The notes: generated by a model from the letters alone, not told the origin. A stretch of DNA of 64,000 bases from Girardinichthys multiradiatus (GCF_021462225.1 NC_061797.1:22219093-22283092); one strand, 5' to 3'. Shown: positions 22,411 through 37,260, numbered from the stretch's first letter. A program made the numbers and translations.

Positions 22411-22988
22411 GGTATTAACAGTTTTACAGGGCACCATAAACAGCAAGGAGAGCTTCTTTAAGACCAACATTCCTACCCCCCACTACTTTGATCTTTTACT
22501 CCTTTTTTATTATTATCAGTTTTATGTTTTAGATCTCCAGTTTGTGCAAATGTTGCTTGACTTTTAGCCTGATGAAGGTGAGACTGTTTCTTTGTTACAG
22601 TCCACATCTTTTTTATGCATCTGGTCAGTTTTGGGTGGCAAATCCACCAGATTTGCGCGTCTTAGCAGGGTGTTAAATGGGATTATTTTAAAGACAACAT
22701 GCTCATCCCTAGTTTATGCCTGTCGTGTGTTTGCATTAGATTTAAGGAGACAGAGAAAGGTGCTTGAAGAAGAAATTCATTTGATCCAAGGCCAGTTTGT
22801 AGTATTTGTTGTTGAAGGAAAGCATTTATTTAGTTATATTTATTTTTTTAATCTAGGTGAATGAAACAGCGATTGTTAGATCCTGCTTTTGATATTGATG
22901 AAGATAGAAAGATAGACTTTATTTTTATCTTATTTATGTATTTATCTGATATTTTAAGAACCTAACACTCAATGTCGACTGCTTTAAG

Positions 22989-23150
22989 GTTCCGAACTTC
23001 AGGTGTGCACATCCAAAAGCTCGACATGCTGTTCCAAAAAGATGGAGGAGAAGTACCAGGTGGCAGCCCGGCGAGACGTCCAGAACCTCATGCAGACCTA
23101 CAGCTCCAGACTCAAGCTTCTTCTGTCACGCTACGTGGCTGCTTTTCAAG
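22989..23150 (+). CDS. gpc5: gpc5 exon 2
   Basis: Encodes SELQVCTSKSSTCCSKKMEEKY, then QVAARRDVQNLMQTYSSRLK and LLLSRYVAAFQ. The CxxxxxxCC-KKMEE pattern is the glypican cysteine signature near the N-terminus. Entry phase 1 and exit phase 1 match the neighbouring exons, with acceptor ctttaag and donor gtaatt. Confidence 0.92.
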
Positions 23151-24959
23151 GTAATTGTCTGTGTGTGTTTAGGCATCGCAGCTGTTGCTTCGTGAACACT
23201 AGCTTTCAAATGTTTACCCTGCAGATGTACTATTTATGTGCAGATGTTTGTGTGGGTGTTGCTAAGATAAAGATGAGTCGTGTGTGTGTGACTCCACATT
23301 AGATGAAACACGGCTGTCGTTCGATGAGATCTATGCCACTTCTAACAGATCTGCAGTTTAGATTTGTTGGCTTTTGCGGCTAAAGGCATGGACTGCAGGG
23401 GTACCTAGCTATCAGGAATGGTAAATGGAGCTTCTGTTTACGTCTTTGCCTTTGCAAGCCTTTCCCGACACTTTGTATCATATTATGGAATAAAACCAAC
23501 TATTTAAGAGAACTGGAGGGGTTTAAACCCACCACACAGGTGGGTGCTTGTGTTGATTAAGTTGAACTTACTGTGTCTCACTGTGTGCTCCTTTTGTCCA
23601 TCCATGGTGGGTTTTTTTCTCTCACTCTGGCTGCTTGCAGTCGTATTTGGGCTGAAGCTGGTGGGCAAAGAATCTACAGTGTGTGACTTGAACATGCAGC
23701 CTCAGACATATCATTAAGGTTGTTCACTTTAATGCTGCTTCGTTTAAAGACAGGCTGTTATCCTCCCCTAAAACTCCTGTGATTTATAGGAAAGCCCCGC
23801 ATGATTACAGTGTTTTAGCTTCGGTTTGAAGGGGCAATACCCTGTTTTTGTTGGTAAATGTGTCATCTGCCTGTTCAGACTTTGAACTTGAAATGACGTT
23901 TTTACTGTAGTTACATTTTAAAGCTGAGGAGACAACGTACATTTGATGCTGTAAAGCACAATGGTGATGTTACCGAACCTATTTATCCAGCCTTATGTAT
24001 TTCTTTACTAAGCCAGTTCCTTCAGGAAACGTAGAACTTTCATATTAAGTGTTACTAAAAGCAAAGATTTATCACAGGCAGTAAACTGCTATATTTGACT
24101 TATTTTATGAAGTGCTCATTAACCCTGATGCTGCCCATACCCCCTTAAAAGACATATTGTTTTTCAAATAAATAAGGAAAAAAGGGATCACTCTTGTATT
24201 TTCTTCTACTTCTTAAGGTTCTAGTAGAGTTTGGGCTAAAAAACATTTAATAAGGTTTCTGGAGTGGTGCTGGTAGCTGTTTGAAAGTACATGCTAAACT
24301 CACATGGTTTTGTCTGCAGAATGGCAGCCAATGTTCGCTCTTGCCAAACCAAACAGAGCTCCCTGTCAACATCAACTCCCATCAGTCAACAAACACTGGC
24401 GACTGTTCATAACATCCAGCCTGCAAAAGACAAGTGGCAACAGACCTCCAGATTATTTTTCTTTTGCATGTGAGGATCACTGTTGCGCTCTATTGGCTCT
24501 GGATATACAGACGTTGCGTGTCTTACTTTCACACATCAACTGTTTCTTGTATCATTCATCACTTTGGTTATTTTATTTAACTCTATCAAAACACCAAGTC
24601 AGTCAAGGAAGAGAACATTGCAGGTGATGATTCTTTTTGCTGTTCTTTCTTCTCCTTATCTTCACACTGTGATAATAATTAAAAAATCAAACCCTTCTGC
24701 GTGTCATCAGATAGCTTGCTTTCTATATCAGATACTACTATGATTAATCTCATGTGGATAAAGGTGCAGAACTGCACAATGGAAACTGATTACTCCTTTA
24801 ACTGTAGGGCTGCACTTTATATTAAATCATTTATTTATGTGTTCAAAGCTCCAATTGCACATAATTGCTCGGGCAATTGATGGATATTATTTCCAGTGCC
24901 ATGCATGGAAATTCTACATGTAAATCATGCATTTGGTCTATTGTAGTGAGTTTCACTGC

Positions 24960-25780
24960 CCTCGAAGACCACAGTGGGTGAATATTCTTAGTGGCAGAGA
25001 TGCAGGATACAGGATACAAATGATACATGGTTTTCAAAATTATTTTACATATAAATGTCTGAAAACTGGTGAGCGTTTTTATTTAGTCCCCTTGACTCAG
25101 ATAATGAAATCCTTTGCATCCAATTGCCTTCAGAACTTATCTAATTAGTTAAAACGACAATGCTTGTGTTATTTAATCATAAATCCTGAGGTTCATCAAG
25201 GTGTCGGAGGTTTGTTGGAGAACATTAGTTAACCAACAGCTCCATTAACACCCTGGAGCACAGCAGACAGGTCAGGGATAAAGTTGAAGGGACGTTTAAA
25301 GCAGGGTTAAGTTAATTAACAAATAATATGCCAATCTTTAAACAGTTCATAGACCACTGTTCAATCCGTAATATGAACATGGAAAAGTATGTTAAAATTG
25401 TTAATCTATCAAGTCATGACAGTCCATCTTAACTTACAGGCCTTTGGAAGGTATTATAGAAGGACCCAAAATATACCTGATGGGGATCATCAAGAAACAT
25501 GGTGGTGGCAGCATCATGCTATGGGTGATGCTTTTCTTCTTCAGAGAGAGAGAAGCCGGTCAGAGTTGACAGAAATATGGGTGGAACTAAGTACTAAGAA
25601 ATCCTGTTAGAGGCTGCCAAAGACAACCAAAGGTGGAGATTCACCCTTCAGCAGGATAGCAACCATGTATTAGAATGGCCTAGTCAAAGACCAGGCCTGA
25701 CTGAGCATAAACTGTAGCATCTGCAAGATGTACAAAGCTAGTACAGGCATTCCCCAAATCACTTCAAAAATGTTTACGTG
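24960..25780 (+). mobile_element. Tc1/mariner relic (family A)
   Basis: Contains gaacattagttaaccaacag and acagcagacaggtcaggga, also seen with changes at 32.5 kb, and aaacatggtggtggcagcat (the transposase HGGGSIM segment). Stops and frameshifts are frequent. Ends are approximate. Confidence 0.6.
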
Positions 25781-28559
25781 ATACAACTGTGCTTGATTTT
25801 TTTTCCACTATTGGTTTTTGACATTTTAAAAGCTTCCCTTGTTTCTTCTTCGCTTTAGCAAAGCCACTAAATGTAGAGTAGTGTTTAGTAAAACCCATGA
25901 CATAAACTTACTTGTACAAATTGTTTGCTTGTGTGAAGTACACTAAAAGCATTGTATCATTACACACTGAGTGGTTTGTGTATTACTTTAAAATGAGTTG
26001 TTCTTTAAACTCCAATCACATATCTTCTCTTGAAACAGACTTGATTACGTAAATAAATGACTTAGTTAACTAAAAGAGTCAGAAAAAATCTGCTGTTTTA
26101 GCTGATATACTGAAAGAAGACTGTTCCTCCCCATGTTATCACCACCTACACGAATGAAAGAGGATATTGTCTTGCCTTTGTTAAGATATTTGGACAGCAA
26201 AGCAAATTTTCATCATTATTGTTTTTGTCAATGTTTATTTAGACATTTTTAGTTGCTGTCTGCCATGTCAGAAACCACAGCTATACAACACAAACACACA
26301 AAAGTAGCTTTGTTGTAATTCACAGTGGATGTTTTAAGCACTGTTGTCACAGAGAGAAAACCCGCTTTGGCACAATATGTATGGGTAGCACAGAGGGACA
26401 GAATTGTCCAGCGAGTTCTGAACAGCATAAAAAAAGGAAACATTTAGCCCTTCATGTGCAGATAAAAGACTCACAAGTTGAGCATTTAATCAGTTGTTCC
26501 AATCTATTAAGATAATCCTGCTGAATTTATATGACTGAATTGTTTGCTGGTTATCTTAGCTCATTTTGTTTATGGGAGATTTCTACAGAAGTGTCTCAAC
26601 AAACACAATGCCAATCACATTAACAAGCTTTTTCTGGTGAATAAGAAGAAAATATGAACGATTTACTGTTTACCTGGGAAAAAATAGCCCTGCAGATTAA
26701 GTACTGATTGGCAGCTGGCACTGTAATTTGAGAGATATCAACCAACAAACAGAGTGTATAACACCACAGACAGGAAGAAGGATGGGATAAAAAAGTGACC
26801 AGCTAATGTGGTCATTTGTCTTCTGCACAGCCTTCAATTATATCTCTACGATACAGCAAAGAGGGTAGGTAAACGAAGACATAAGTGGAATGCAGTCAGA
26901 CAACAAGCATAAACTTGCGTGAGATTTCAAATAAACCCATAAATTCTTTGTAAAAATGTTTAAGGAGTTTAATAAAAACTAAATTGTGCCTTTGATGTGT
27001 TATTTTCTTTGGCATTTTATCTTAAATTGGCCTAGTTTGCAGGTTTATTATACCAAAAGACAACTGAGCAACAGGACAAGGGAGAAAAGGTAACAAACTC
27101 AAAGTTAAGCAGACATTTTTCCCTCTGCTATCAGGACTACATGCTTTCTTTCAGCTGTTATGAGGTTTCTGCACTTTGTCCACACAATGCACAAATATGC
27201 AGCCTGCCGAGAAGGCCTTCAGGGGAGATCTTTCCTTCATACCGCGAAGGTTTGTGTCACATCCATGGCAACCAACCCAAGCGATCCTGGCGCCCCTTTG
27301 GGCAGCAGTCACATAAATGTTGAACAGAGCACAATATGAATCAGCTGTTGAGATGCCCGAGAGAACGCCTGAGGATGGCTGCGCAAATTATAGCACATTG
27401 GTCTGAAAAGCACCACATCAAAGCGATGCACTCCTCTGGGAAAATGTTGATTTGTAGAACCATTTCCGAAGCACTGATTTGTATTGCACTAACTGTATGC
27501 GTGTCGAGAGGAATAACAGAAGAATGCTCAACAACTCCCTGTTGCTGCGGCACGTCGTTACTCAACTGAGCCTGAATTCAGTAAAACAAATGTGCACCCA
27601 CAAAAATTCACTTAACAATATCAGTAAAATGATTTATTCTTAGAAATGTGCTGGAAGAATTGGCTCAACCTCTGCTAAACACTCATAAAGCACGTCAAAT
27701 AACAGCCATATGTCTTGTTTATTAAAGTGTACGTAACTGGAAACCATTGTTATGGGCTGTGCCTCATTTTTTTTCATGCCTGGAGGAAATTTGTGGAGTC
27801 ATTTTGAGATTCCTATTCTTACCAGAAAACCCTTCTGCGCTGCTACATCTTTAGATTTATGTTTGTGGTTTTCACACTTATGATACAACAGTGTCCATGT
27901 TGTGTTGAAAAGGCTGTGAACTTTACCAAATGATTTATCTTTATGAATGTAACAACTGTAGAGTGTTTTTACCAGTACTTGCACAAAAAACAATGTATAA
28001 CGTGCAACCCGTAGACCAATTTGGACACAGGTTCTTAACCCAATTCAGCTTGAAGCCATTATAAGAACAACATGACCACTTGAAGAGCAAGTTGAGACAG
28101 GATGTTTTAAGGTTAATGCTCCTGTTACTTGAATGTCTGCTCCATGAGACTGCTGTGACCATTAAGATTCTGCGGCTTGTGGTCTTTCCTTCCAGTCAGT
28201 GTGTCATTTTGGTTTTGAGTCTAGAAAGAAAAAAAAAACTTTAAGTCAGCATGAGACAGAGGAAATTAGTGGGCACGGACACAGGCATTTACTTTTTTAT
28301 TTGCATTGTTTCAAACTGAGACCTTCTGTTTGGGCTGGGGGGTCGGGGTGGGGTCCAAATGGAAAGCATTCCTGATGTCGCAGGATTCCTGAAATATGGT
28401 GAGGTTGTGTTTCTGTCTGAAAGCTTTTTTAAGTATCCACTGCACATTTTATTGTTAATCTAAAGTAAAACATGTTTGGCTGTTGCAAAGCAAGTTCATT
28501 GGAGGAGAAAAGTAAATTGTCAAACTGGTGTAGTACGCTGGTGAGAACTCCAGTCTGGG

Positions 28560-28860
28560 TTATTGGATAAAATCCTCCAAAACACACTGGGACACATTTT
28601 TACTTATTGGCATCTTATTATCAACTGAATTTGATTGTGTTGTGCTATAATTATTAAATTTGACTGTATGTATTTGCATCTGCATATAAGCATACAACAG
28701 AATTGTATTGGTTGGATTGGACTGATCTGAAATAAATATGAACTGATTAGAATTTTGTATCATTGTAATCGGACCAATTTGTCTTGTAAAGTGCCCTTGG
28801 GATGACAGATTGGTGACATAAATAACCTGAATTGACTTTAAAGTAAGCTGTAAATCTTAT
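28560..28860. repeat. Possible LINE/SINE 3' tail
   Basis: The run of attg/ctgaa words followed by taaagtgcccttgggatgac and a tgacataaataa ending looks like the 3' tail of a common teleost retroelement. Family unknown. Confidence 0.35.
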
Positions 28861-29639
28861 TTTATGTGTTGTTATTCTCCTGGTTCATGTAAAGTAAAAT
28901 CTTGCTCTCTAAACGGCAGCATTTACACACACTGAATGCCTCATTTATAGCAGACCACCTACCGGTCTTTTATGTTAATATCTGCCTCCAACAGTGAACA
29001 AAGCCAGTTTTGCTGTGTCACCAAAGCTCTGGATTTTTTTGTTCTGTTTGTATTCAGTGTATCTTTTTAATAGCAGAATCACAGTCTTGCTCAGCAATCT
29101 GCTGCCTCATTGATGCTGAAAGGAAAAGCATTGATCAGCTTGTAAAGATGTAATGTTGACGCTCTTTGTGGCAATAATTGCCTCACTTTGTCTTTCTTCT
29201 AAACAGTTTGCCTCACTTTAAAAAATCAGAAGGAACATTTGAATGAGCTTAACAAAGAGAGCAAGATATTAGCCTGGCCTTGTTAGGTAGTTGTCTGGTT
29301 GATTTATGGTCACTTTATTCCAAAACGAACAAGAAGAGTATGTAGATCTAACAAATGAAACACATGTTGTATTCGGCCCATTAACTATTAAGACAATGTT
29401 CTTAAAAAACCTCGAGTTACATGTTTTATATTGGACTCTGTCAAATGTAACTATTTACAAAGAGTAGGGGAAAAATAATCAACGACAATTTAGCATTTGG
29501 CAATTTATTTATGAAGACAATAATATAAGACAACTTTAAATTACTTCACTCTTTAACTTAAATATTCATCCTTTTTGGTTATTAACTGATGTGTAAAGGA
29601 GACCTACTTTCATAAGTGGTTTTTATATCCACTTTTAAA

Positions 29640-31145
29640 GTGCAGTGAAAAAGTCTCCTTTTCAGATGCCTTCTGCTTTTGTGTTTTTGTCACATTTAAA
29701 TGTTTGAGATCATCAGATAGATTTTTATTTTGATAATCTGACATTATGTGAAAAGATAATTGTTAAAAATCATGAATTAACAATTGTTTTGAAAAGCTAA
29801 GTTTAACTTGACATAGCCATACCCAGGCCTGAATATCGCCAGACTTATAGAATCAAGAACTCACCAAAAAAGAACCTGTCTGACAACACGAAGTAGGCAA
29901 AAAGATCTCGGAAGCAACAGATGATTCCACAATTTAAAAACATTCCAGAACAAACGATCTTATCAGTTGGAAAAGGGTTACAAAGCTATTTCTAAGGCTT
30001 TGGGACTCCATCAAACCACAGTGATAGTCAATACTAGCAAATGGAGAAAACATGGAATAGTGGTGAACCGTCTTGGGAGTGGCCGTCCTTCCACATTTAT
30101 TTGAGGAATCCATAAATGACTTATCCAGGAAGTCACAAAAATCCAGAACAACATCTAAAGCCCTGCCGGCCTAAATCACCACTGACCCTCAGTGTTCATG
30201 ATTCAACAATTAGAAAAGGTCTGGGCAAACATGGCATCAGTGGGAGAGTACCATGGCCAAACCACTGCTGACCAAAAATAACATAAAGGCCAATCTCACA
30301 TTTGCAAAAACATGTTGATGATTCCCAAGACTTTTAGAAAGTTTTCTGTAAACTGATGAGACACAGGTGGAACCTTTTGGAAGGTGAGCATCCCGTTTAA
30401 TTTGGTATAAAACTAACACTGCATTTAAAAAAAAAGAATATCATACTACGATCAAAGATGGTGGTGGTAGTGTGATGGTGCAGGGCTGCTTTGCTGCTTC
30501 CAGACCTGCACAAATTGCCATCATTGATGGAACCATAAATTCTACTTTCTTGCAGAAAATCCTGAACATTTCTATTTAAGGAAACGCAGTAGATTGCATC
30601 GAGTCACTGACTTGCAGCATTCACTTCTTCTGGATGAGCATGTAGTGACAGTAGACAGTCACTTGCATTGTGTTGTTGACTTTGCAGCAATCCTTTCTAC
30701 TGAGCATGCATGTAGCGACAGTGGAGAGGGAAACTGTGATCCTAAGCACACCAAGAAGTCAAATCCGGACATTAATCTAATTGCAATGCTGTGGCATGAC
30801 CATAAACAGGTCATTCATTCTCAAAAAACCCTCCAATGTGACTGAATTAAAACACTAATGCAAAGATGAGTGGGCCAAAATTCCTCTATTGCAATGTAAA
30901 AAAGTCATTGCCAGTTATTGTAAACACTTTATGGCAGATGCTGCCTCCGAGGGTGGCACCACCACAGCCCCAGCCATTTAGGTTTAAGTGGCAGATAGGT
31001 TTGGATAGCTTCTGCCCCTTAATTCAATCACTCAGGTTATCTTTGATATTAAGATTTATTTGATGATCGTAATATTTAAGTGCTACTAAAAAATAAATAC
31101 AAGAAATCTATAAGGGCGCAAATACTTTATCCCAGCCATCTGTAT
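29640..31145 (+). mobile_element. Tc1/mariner relic (family B), near full length
   Basis: Shows the same N-terminal transposase region as the 5.1-kb copy (gaaaagggttacaaagctat and ctatttctaaggctttggga). It then reads like a Tc1 helix-turn-helix (AISKALGLHQTT in a corrected frame), followed by STIRKGLGKHGISGRVP. A terminal part near 31.0-31.1 kb resembles Tc1 ends. Stops and shifts occur throughout. Confidence 0.65.
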
Positions 31146-32214
31146 CTTAAAGTCAGTGTTAAAAAACAGATAAAGTCACACTAAATTTGTTTTTATTAAA
31201 CGGTTTCACTGATGTACATACATGTAACAGTTCTTGTTCGTAAAATCTCTATATATTAAAATAAAAAATAAAATGGTAATTTAATTACAATGCTTTGTTG
31301 TTTCCTCACATTAATACACTTCCTCTGGACTTTAACATTCTCTTGTGATTGCAAAGGCCTACTAAGAAATATACAAAACAGTGTTCTAAAAGTGGAGTTA
31401 AAGCACCCAATACATTTAGCAGGCGACTCCTTGGCAAACTGCCTTTCTCCAAGAATCTCCAGTTTAAAACAGTAACTTCTTACCAGAGACAGATATTGTG
31501 CTGTGACCAGCCACGAGCGGCTCTGCATCATTGACTTCTGCAATGCACTGTTTGCTTCCAGTAAAAATTTCTATGTTGGTCTCAACTTGGCTGCTTGCCT
31601 TATAGTCCAGGAAAATATGCTGCTTTTCATAGGACTGTGCATTTTAGTATTCTTTGTTTTAGAAATGACTTTCATAGATGGCATTCCAAGGAACCGTGCA
31701 GGGTATTTCAGGCTTTTTCACATTAAACTTTTTAAATAGTTTTATATAAAATGTATTGTGACATAACTCATAATCCCACAAAACACTCCACAATGTCTGT
31801 TTTATGCAAACCTTTGCCAGTTTTTTTTTTTTTTTTTTCCAATTTGGGCCAGATTCAGATCTTTCTTTATATTCCAATGGGTGGTTAATTATACAGCAAA
31901 TTTCAATAAAATATATATAAAAAAACCCAACTAGTTTAACTAGTTAAATGCTCCATTTAAATGCTGATGATCCTAAAAACTAAACATAAATGAGAATCAT
32001 GGTGGCTAAAAAACACAGCTGCCATCAATAATGAAAAACAACATTCTGAAGTCTAAGTCTAAATGAAGGAGAGAGATAGCTCCAGGAATAAATGAATGTT
32101 TATACATGCCAGCATTTCTGTGTATTCATTACTTTAGTTTATGACTTGGTGAAACTTGGCTGTGTTTTGCAAACCCACTAGTGACAAACATTGTACTCTA
32201 ACTATGACTTATAA

Positions 32215-33430
32215 TGGCTTTAAAAAATAGAGATACCCCTTTTTCACATTTGTTCCTGTTGCAACCACAAAGTCAATGCAGACTTTATGCAATAGAACAA
32301 AGTATCTGTGAAAGGAAATGTATTTGTTGTGGGTTTCAGTATTTTGTTTACAAATTAAAATGAAAAAGTGTGACATGCATGTATCTCTCTTTACACTCAT
32401 ACACATAAATCATATTGTGTGTGACCAGTTGCCTTTACAAGTGGTGTAAATAGTAAATAAAGTGCACCTACATGTAATTTAATCTTGGTATGAATGCAGC
32501 TATTATGTGGAGGCTTCAGAGGATTGTTAAAGAACATTAGTGAAGAAACAGCATCATGAAGACCGGGAAACACATGAAACAGATTAGATGTAAAGTTATG
32601 GAGAGGTTAAAAGCAGCGATAGGTTATGTGCACTTCAACACTGGAAATAAAAACAGTATGGCACAACTGCAAACCTATAAAGACCCTTCTGTCTGCCTTG
32701 GCTGACGTCTGTCTCTTAAGAAGATTGTTAAACAGAGAAGCAACCAGGAGGCCCTAAGGTAACCCTGGAGTGGCTGCAGAAATCTATTGCCAGGGTCGGA
32801 GATTCTGTTGATAGGACAGCTATTAGTCATGCCAAAAACCATGTAGGGGACAGAGCATACAGTATATGTGGAAAAAGGTAATCTGATCAGAGGGTGCTAT
32901 AGATATGATGCTAACACGGAGGAAGCTAAATACAAGCAGTAGGAAGACCTGTTGAAAGGTTAAAAAACCTTAAAGTGCGCTAAAGGTTCCCAATGAATGC
33001 ATGTTCATGTGTTCGAAAAGGCCTAGTCAAAGTCTAGACCTGCATCCAAAATCAATTGAAAGTCTTAAATATTTTTGTTCATAGATAATCTCCATATATC
33101 TGACTGAGCTATAGGTATTTTGCCAACAACAGGTAAACATTTTTGTTTCTCAATGTGCAAAGCTGATAGAACCAAAGCCTAAAAGATTCGCAGCTGTAAT
33201 TGCAGCTGAAGGTGGTTCTACAAAGTATTGACTTTGAGGAGCTAAATAGTGATGCACAACACAATTTACAGTGTTTTATTTGTAGAAAATGTAGAAAACC
33301 ATGTGTCCACTGTACAATTTTTCACTACTTTGGTATTTTCTATTACAGAAAATATCAATAAAATACATCAAAGAGCTCAACATGAAAAAATGTGCCAAAG
33401 TTTAAGGACCATGAACACTTTTGCAAGGAA
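32215..33430 (+). mobile_element. Tc1/mariner relic (family A)
   Basis: The core at 32510-32850 matches the 25.2-kb relic (agaacattagtgaagaaaca). It ends near ccatgaacacttttgcaagg at about 33.43 kb, a typical Tc1 terminus. Heavily decayed. Confidence 0.6.
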
Positions 33431-36400
33431 ATCTGTGTTGCCAAACTTTATTTAATTATTTAAGCATAACCATATATAGAGAGAGGTACACAAGCTACCT
33501 ATCAGATCTCTTCCAAATGGGTCTCTTCTTTATTGCATTTGATCATTTCACTGGCCACCAGGTCCACAACAGTTCTACAATCATCCTTTTTTTCAGTTTC
33601 ACTCTTCACCAGAGGAGCAGCAATGTGTGAATTGATGTGGGTGCACATGCATGCATTGCAGAGGTCTCACTGCACAATCCCACAGAATTCGAGCTTGGCT
33701 TTGTGATTCAAGGCTGGACAGTTGATCCAAGGGAGGGACAGAAAGTGGACAAGAAAGCACAAAAGAAGAATGAATTACTGAACGAGAGAAGGTTGGGAGT
33801 ATGCCAGATTCTGTTAAAGGTCTTTGCACAGTGTTTGAAGTCAGAGGATAAGGATTTAGAAGGAAGCAGGATTATTCAGAGTCAAAAGCCTTCAGCAGTC
33901 CAATCGTGGGAGTGCTGCAAAGTCAAAGTAGTTGAGGCTGTTTTTCTCCTGTCATTTCTTACATCTTCGGTGTCTGGTGTACTTAGCAAGGTCCTTTTGT
34001 CACCTTTGTATCATTTTCTATCGTAAGTGCTTAAATAAAATGTTGGAAAATTAAGAGGATAAAAATCTGTATTTTCAGACAAAGAGCTGAAAAATTTTCT
34101 ACTTAAAATTAAGGAGGGATTGAGTAAAAGGCATTTTTTATTAACAGTTAATAGACTGAACTATAAGCTGTAGTTTGACTTTGTAAAGAGTAACACAATT
34201 TGTCCACCAGAATCTCTAATGCTCAATAATTAACACATTCATGTTTGGTTCAAATATTAAAACCAAGAATAACAACAGAAATGAGCTACTCTTTTCTGGG
34301 GTTATTAGGAGAATTTCCTTATCTGGTTGGGGTGACGCCTTGGTATTCAGGCTGGAATTGTTCACTGCCAAGAAATGTGTGACATATCTCAAGTGAAAAA
34401 AAAAACAATCCTCTCTTTTTATCATGTTTCTACTGGTATTTTGAGGCTTTATCTCAGGTGATGAGCCTCAAGTCTTTGAGGTTGAAGACCCTTTAACCTT
34501 TGGGTCCCTCTGCATATTCTCTATCAGATTCCTATTAGGGCTCTGGCTGGCCTGCCCCCAAAATGTTGACATTAAGAACAGATTACTTTTAAACTTGGGG
34601 TTAACTGTGTAGATTACGGTTGCATTTTATAAAGGTAACTACATTGGCACAATGGTCATTAATAGAACGTATACATTACCGTGTGTAGCGGATTTTAATG
34701 AAACAGGGCAGACAGAAGTACTAAAATACTTCAGTGCTGCAGCTACCACCACTTTTCATGCATGGATTCTGATCAGATTTTTAGGTCAGGTTCGTGTGAT
34801 TTCATAAGCATTCAGTTGAGACCCCACCTGGATTTTCTCCTCTATGTCCACTGGAAGTCAGGAGTTGTGCTGGCTGCTTTATATCGTCTATATCCTTAAT
34901 GAGAAGTAAACATCAGTGGGATTTGCCAAGATGACAAAAACGGACTTTCTTTGTCTTATATTTAGGCCTCTTCCCATTAAGAAGTTCACACATTTTCTTC
35001 CCACTGCACTGCAGCCACTTACTGCATAGAGATGAGCCCTAAAAATACACAGACTTGTCAGCACTTTGTATTGTCTCCTGTGTGCCTGTTTGAAATGGAG
35101 ATTTATGGCGACTGCTTGTTGTCCTACGGCCATTTTTGAGACAGCACACCGCTGCTCAGCAGGAAATCTTCAGGACAAATTTAAACTATGTTTTCCCCTT
35201 TTTCATAGAGCTATATTACGTTTTCTGGTTGAAAGCCACCAGAGGGACAATGCGGTTGTTGTCTTAGAGAACATATAAACATAAGCTGATTAAGTTACTT
35301 TGATTTTGTGAAAACAGAAGCCATTGAAGTTAAAGAAGAATTATTTTGAATTAAACAATGATCAGAATATGAATACTTTCTGTCCTGTGTTACATTTCTC
35401 TGTCATACTGTAGTTGTCTGCAGAGGACAAATCAATTCTGTCAGTTAGATGGGAGGAAGTATTTGCTAAGTAAGGTCCAGGTCTTTTGGGATTAGGCTCT
35501 ATAGTCGACTAGGCGATGAAATCCCAAACACAGAAATACACCAAGCCTTCTGTCTGCTTCAGCTCCCTTCCCCTGCCATACTCTGCTACGTGGCTTATAT
35601 AACGGCATAATTGCTCTCCTTATCATTAATGTGCTGGCATGAGTGATAAATAAGCATTGTTTTTAGGACTGGGAGTCCAATGTCTGATAAGTCTGTGTGA
35701 TATAAACTTCTAAATCCCATATTAAGTTTGATTACCCCCCAGTAAATAGTCTTATCTTCACCGTTGAACAAACACATAAATAGTTTGTTTATCATTAGGT
35801 TTCATATGTGGTGGTTTTATCTATGTGTATTTTATTGGTTGATTATGTTTGTATTGCATTGCATGAAAGAGTGTTATGTTTTTATCTTCTTGTTTTTGTA
35901 GTTTAACCCTTTTTATGAGTTTACATATCTAAATGGCCTGTTGGGTGACAGATAAATAAGACTATAAGTGTTAATATGCAGACTAAACACAATTATTTAA
36001 CACAATAAACAAATCGCTAATGCATTATCAAATTATTTTCCAAAAATATCTGAATAATAATTTGAAATCAATTATTTTTAAATCTAGAGTTGTCCTTTTT
36101 TAAAATGCCAGAGGTGGTAATTTAGCAATGGAAAGGGGTATAAAAAAGTATTTTGAATATAAGCAATTGGATCATTTGTTTTTTAGTGTCCCTTTTCAGT
36201 GTGGCTCAGGGATTTGTGTGATATGAAAAAAAAAACTATATTACGAATTCATGATCACGATATTATGATACATAAAATCACAGCTCTTAAAGCAGAAAAA
36301 CATAACGCACCATAATTAAGGGCAAAGAGCATTTCTCACTTTTTGCCAAGTTTTGTTCGCATTCTTAAGACATGAAAAACACCCTCTCAAACAATTTTGT

Positions 36401-36719
36401 CTAACTTAAAACTTTTTATTTTAATTTCAAAATAACACAAGAGCACTCAGGTAAAGTTCACTTTTTCCACCTTATACGTACGTACCAGTAGGAAAATCAT
36501 GGTTATTGTGTGAAAATTCATCACAGTTAACATTTAACTTGCATCCATGTTACCATTATTATTAGTAGCAGTAGTAATTTGTACTAGTAATACTTTGAAT
36601 CATTTCATCACAATTTTTCCAACACTCTCAGAATGTCTTGTCAATATTAAAAGATATCTCTTAGGGAGAAATTACAAATTTATGTTATTAGAAGTTCAGA
36701 GTGCTTTTTACCTGGATAA

Positions 36720-37260
36720 AGTCAAGTCAAGTCAAGTTTATTTATATATATAGCGCTTTTCAGCAACAAGGAACTCCTATTATGAATGTTTGCCTTATTG
36801 TCACAGAAGGGATTTGACATCCTTTATTTGTTCTTGTCAGTACAATAGCTGCTGGATTTTTGATGAGCTGTAGATTTCTTTGACAACTCCAGAACATCCA
36901 GATTATATCGGTGGCAATATTCAAGCCTAGAAGTAACAGAGACATGAGCCAGCTCTTCGGCTCTTCAGTTTATCTAGATATCTTGAGGGAAATGTGAGTG
37001 TGGAGACCAGTTAATTCCCAGAACAGGTCAGGAAACGTATCAGCAACAAAAATAAATTCACTTTAACTTTAAACATCTAAAAACATGTATCGTTTTGGCA
37101 GCGGTGCATTTGAATCCAAAACCATTTGCTGATAGATATGATCTGGAATGAGCTTGACGAGACTACTTCCAATCAGGCATCTTGAGGATGTATGCCAACC
37201 AAAGCAGCACCGGAGGAACAAAATGTCTTCTGAATAATGCGGATGTCTGAGCCTGCGAGA
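36720..37260. repeat. Interspersed repeat beginning with a (gtcaa)n / atagcgctttt motif
   Basis: Starts tcaagtcaagtcaagtttat and includes tagcgcttttcagcaacaag. Nearly the same opening is found again at 63893 near the window end, which shows it is an interspersed repeat. The right end and family are uncertain. Confidence 0.55.

Larger units (their letters stand above)
18742..22988 (+). other. gpc5 intron 1
   Basis: A 4.2-kb GT-AG intron. It contains a common teleost repeat near 19.25-19.72 kb and a minus-strand Tc1 relic at 21.57-22.41 kb with another repeat inside it. Open frames here show no domain. Confidence 0.7.

Noticed and set aside
33637..34026. 129-codon + strand frame in gpc5 intron 2
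   Set aside because: No domain and no flanking splice structure; length is compatible with chance in 64 kb, although I could not test conservation.
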